From: Rhynchopus sp. YZ270_cl-10
Taxonomy: Eukaryota; Euglenozoa; Diplonemea; Diplonemida; Diplonemidae
Reading direction: 5' to 3'
Length of the DNA: 64,000 bases
NCBI GenBank assembly: GCA_964035575.1
Contig: OZ037881.1
Span: forward strand, 186,001-250,000
Position 1 is the first letter of the stretch. Every line of letters starts with the position of its first letter. Position numbers and translations under genes: made by a program. Under the pieces are notes generated by a model. That model saw only the letters and a list, made by a program, of their open reading frames with translations. It had not been told where the DNA came from and did no database searches. Below, in pieces: positions 63,711-64,000 of this stretch.

Positions 63711-64000
63711 TGTGTGATGTGATGTGTAGCCCCTGAAGGTGGGTGTGATGGGGGGTGAAATGGTATCTCAATGTGGGTGGTAGAAAAAGGGTCGGGGAAG
63801 GGGAAGGGAGGGGAGGGTTTCATGCTGGAATGGAGGATATTTCCACTGTCGTTGATAGGGAGCATCAACCGCTTTCTGGTTTTAAATGCAACGTATTCGT
63901 TGACAAATGCAAGTTATGTGTTGACTTCGAGACACAGAAGAGGTGCAAAGGGGTGCGTATGCAAAACGGAGACCATAGAACAGACGCCTTTCTCAAATCA
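63711..64000. repeat. Copy of the UTP20 upstream region, 5' of the Crinkler/RHS gene
   Basis: This segment starts 78 bp upstream of the gene's ATG and matches 53536-53827 with about eight differences by eye; it is still matching where the window ends. It therefore probably supplies the promoter of the Crinkler/RHS gene. The intervening leader (63634-63710) is different from UTP20's and contains ACAGA-type short repeats. Confidence 0.9.

Overview
This window is nuclear DNA from a single-celled eukaryote, most likely a flagellated protist. I cannot place it more narrowly. The evidence is spliceosomal introns whose junctions restore reading frames (I resolved 22), a cytosolic ribosomal protein, the V-ATPase D subunit, UTP20, a GINS subunit, a BEACH-domain FAN homologue and an LRR protein resembling a ciliary PP1 regulator. 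The genetic code is standard, with TAA, TAG and TGA all used as stops. Coding DNA is GC-rich, while intergenic DNA is AT-rich with long A/T runs. Twenty of the 22 introns start GTAT (16 of them GTATG), most are 45-270 bp, 18 are phase 0 and 4 are phase 2.

Layout, left to right. 1-16.8 kb holds the 5' end of a secreted protein, a VWA-UBA-RBR ubiquitin-ligase-like protein, an unknown protein, a six-exon giant coiled-coil protein and two LRR proteins. 17.2-20.2 kb is a DNA-transposon-like element with terminal inverted repeats and a 6-bp target duplication. 20.5-29.3 kb holds OGFOD2, an astacin with a frame break in its tail, ribosomal protein eS7 and the BEACH/WD protein NSMAF (FAN). 29.3-32.9 kb is gene-free with large palindromes. 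32.9-38 kb holds a tandem-PB1 protein, a CID (Pol II CTD-binding) protein and GINS3. 38.4-41.2 kb holds a 200-bp direct duplication and a piggyBac-like non-autonomous element. 41.8-53.5 kb holds V-ATPase D, a 28S rRNA fragment and the huge UTP20 gene. 54.4-64 kb holds a secreted class I haem peroxidase, then a retroelement-rich zone (a 2-kb insertion with 19-bp target duplications, a LINE-type RT remnant, peroxidase fragments) and a Crinkler/RHS-type NTPase gene with a Harbinger-like MITE in its first intron.

Every convincing host gene lies on the minus strand. The plus strand carries only remnants: RT, peroxidase fragments, an rRNA piece and one possible 52-residue spliced ORF inside the 17-20 kb element. 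The genes are not one pathway. They cover ribosome biogenesis (UTP20, eS7), replication (GINS3), transcription (CID protein), ubiquitination, membrane or lysosome function (V-ATPase, FAN), cytoskeleton (coiled-coil and LRR proteins) and secretion (astacin, peroxidase).

The most unusual points are the duplicated upstream region shared by UTP20 and the Crinkler/RHS gene at nearly the same distance from each start codon, the VWA-UBA-zinc-RBR fusion, the repeat families placed in introns, and several small DNA elements with exact target duplications.
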